DNA from: Salinibacterium sp.
Lineage (GTDB): Bacteria > Actinomycetota > Actinomycetes > Actinomycetales > Microbacteriaceae
Direction of reading: 5' to 3'
Assembly (NCBI GenBank): GCA_025352485.1
Contig: JANXTJ010000030.1
Location: forward strand, 1 to 13,537
DNA length: 13,537 bases
In this document: piece by piece, positions 12,799-13,537 of the stretch
Numbering within the stretch: position 1 is the stretch's first letter
How the letters are laid out: the number at the start of each line of letters is the position of its first letter
Program-made: the position numbers and the translations under genes
Notes under the pieces: generated by a model
Told to the model about the DNA's origin: nothing
Databases searched by the model: none
The model's input: the letters and a program-made list of their open reading frames with translations, nothing else

Positions 12799-12820
12799 CA
12801 AATGTCGGGGGTCAAATGTC
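12799..12820. repeat. Direct repeat CAAATGTC in the msiK-dsbA-like gap
   Basis: CAAATGTC is present at 12799-12806 and 12813-12820, 14 bp apart, separated by a G-rich spacer. It is AT-rich compared with its surroundings. Function is unknown; a regulator site is possible. Confidence 0.35.
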
Positions 12821-12851
12821 CATCGGGCGGGCACGAGCGTCCAGCCCCCGG

Positions 12852-12882
12852 TTGGGTAATTCCCAGACATCACTCCTAGGAT
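12852..12882 (+). promoter_or_regulatory. Possible promoter of the DsbA-like gene
   Basis: TTGGGT (12852-12857), a 19-base spacer and TAGGAT (12877-12882) could be -35 and -10. The -35 overlaps the small palindrome TGGG-TAATT-CCCA (12853-12865). CCTAGG occurs twice (12875 and 12885). The leader would be about 100 bases. Confidence 0.3.
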
Positions 12883-12906
12883 TCCCTAGGCGCACTCACA
12901 CACCCG

Positions 12907-12956
12907 AGTCGTCGCTGCAACTTTTCTCCCCCGGCCGGGATTCGATTCCGATGACT
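12907..12956 (+). other. Foldable leader segment before the DsbA-like gene
   Basis: AGTCGTCG (12907-12914) can pair with CGATGACT (12949-12956) with one G-U pair, enclosing TCCC (12927-12930) with GGGA (12937-12940). The arm is modest and no known RNA family is recognised. It includes the alternative in-frame ATG 12951. Confidence 0.25.
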
Positions 12957-12981
12957 GCGCGCCCGGGAGGAGCCACAAAAG

Positions 12982-12996
12982 ATGAGGTTCGAGTGA
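12982..12996 (+). other. Four-codon mini-ORF overlapping the DsbA-like start codon
   Basis: ATG AGG TTC GAG TGA has a strong ribosome site GGGAGGAG (12965-12972) nine bases upstream. Its TGA overlaps the GTG at 12993 as GTGA. The best ribosome site of the region thus serves the mini-ORF and not the gene itself, which has only GAGG (12984-12987). This suggests translation of the gene by termination-reinitiation. Confidence 0.4.
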
Positions 12997-13537
12997 GCAA
13001 CGCTTCCGGCAACGGAGTCTCGAAGAACGACCGTCGCGAGGCGGCACGCGAGAAGGCCAAGGTCTTGCGTGACGAGCAGAAGAAGAAGGACCGTCGCACG
13101 CGGGTTCTGCTTCAGGGTGGCATCATTCTTGCGTTGCTGGCGATCGTCGCAATCGTGGCCGGCCTGCTGGTGAGCTCGATCAAGCCGGAAGGGCCGGGGC
13201 CGGCAAATATGGCCAGCGACGGCATCCACATCAGCCAGGGCAATATCGCACTCGAAACGTCGGCGTTGAAGGCCGGGGATGCCCCGATCGCCAACGTGCC
13301 GAACACCGCGAAGGGCGTTCTCGACATCCAGATGTACGTCGACTACCTGTGCCCGATCTGCGGACAGTTCGAGAAGACCAGCGGCGGCTACATTTCCAGC
13401 CTGATGGCCAACAACGGAGCGACCGTAGAGATTCACCCGATCTCGATCCTTGACCGACTCTCGCAGGGCACCAAATACTCCACCCGGGCGGTCAACGCCG
13501 CCGCCTGTGTGGCAAATTACTCGCCGAACCAGTTCTA
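12993..13537 (+). CDS. Membrane-anchored DsbA-like thiol-disulfide oxidoreductase, 5' part
   Basis: The first 181 codons are present; the gene runs off the window. The N-terminus (about 10-37) is highly charged and probably a helix (KNDRREAAREKAKVLRDEQK). One membrane segment lies at 41-60, then an external linker (61-105), then a thioredoxin-fold domain with active site CPIC at 120-123 in VDYLCPICGQFE. Membrane topology puts the redox domain outside the cell. Such actinobacterial proteins help form disulfides in exported proteins. GTG 12993 gives VSNASGNGVSKNDRREAARE, typical for the family. An in-frame ATG at 12951 would add 14 residues (MTARPGGATKDEVR) but ignores the GTGA coupling seen here. 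It is divergent from msiK. Confidence 0.88.
   Translation, partial: MSNASGNGVSKNDRREAAREKAKVLRDEQKKKDRRTRVLLQGGIILALLAIVAIVAGLLVSSIKPEGPGPANMASDGIHISQGNIALETSALKAGDAPIANVPNTAKGVLDIQMYVDYLCPICGQFEKTSGGYISSLMANNGATVEIHPISILDRLSQGTKYSTRAVNAAACVANYSPNQF

Larger units (their letters stand above)
12699..12992. other. Divergent msiK / DsbA-like control region
   Basis: This is the longest stretch without a protein gene (294 bases). It holds the msiK promoter and palindromes, a direct repeat, a possible forward promoter and a structured leader, described separately. I see no tRNA, small ORF of note or insertion sequence in it. Confidence 0.6.

Noticed and set aside
12931..12953. A GGGATTCGATTCC stretch resembling a tRNA T-arm, perhaps a tRNA end or attachment site
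   Set aside because: There is one base too many between the stem and the TTCGA loop, and no acceptor, D or anticodon arms are found around it.
1..13537. CRISPR array, insertion sequence, prophage, toxin-antitoxin or secondary-metabolite genes
   Set aside because: I found no regular repeat-spacer pattern, transposase or integrase motifs, or terminal inverted repeats; every large open frame with motifs is a known core gene.

Overview
The window is about 13.5 kb of GC-rich, gene-dense actinobacterial chromosome. Gene content, frequent GTG starts, TANNNT -10 boxes placed for leaderless transcripts, and a fused IspD-IspF protein suggest an actinobacterium of the Micrococcales, most likely Microbacteriaceae. 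That placement is inference. No mobile elements, rRNA, tRNA or CRISPR array were seen.

Layout. 1-1711: a GAF-LuxR type regulator (+) convergent with a class I SAM methyltransferase (-). 1807-5280: phosphoglycerate mutase (gpmA, +), phoU (-), and the phosphate-responsive two-component pair senX3-regX3 (+). 5328-6491: an LpqE-like lipoprotein (-) divergent from the RNA-polymerase regulator carD (+). 6524-10207: a forward series of bifunctional ispDF (isoprenoid precursors), cysS (cysteinyl-tRNA synthetase) and rlmB (23S rRNA methyltransferase). 10241-12698: a kinase-fold DUF4032 protein and an MsiK/UgpC-type sugar ABC ATPase, both (-). 12993-end: the 5' part of a membrane-anchored DsbA-like thiol oxidoreductase (+), cut by the window edge.

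The core of the window is a known actinobacterial neighbourhood. From memory, gpm1-senX3-regX3 and lpqE/carD-ispD-ispF-cysS-rlmB are two separate Mycobacterium tuberculosis loci, and the whole stretch from phoU to msiK resembles the Streptomyces order. The genes are housekeeping: phosphate sensing, transcription initiation, isoprenoid precursors, translation and sugar uptake. I do not see a new multi-gene defence, mobile or biosynthetic system.

The notable signals are regulatory and small-scale. Five genes have a -10-like hexamer ending 6-7 nt before the start codon, which predicts leaderless mRNAs. Three mutually exclusive segments at the cysS-rlmB junction can either free or bury the rlmB ribosome binding site. 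A HutC/DasR-like palindrome lies over the predicted -35 of the sugar ATPase gene. A DtxR/IdeR-like iron box sits between the lipoprotein gene and carD. Two mini-ORFs end exactly on downstream start codons. CarD has a natural Glu47 where the M. tuberculosis protein has the RNA-polymerase-contacting Arg47. All of these are read by eye and need computation or experiment.
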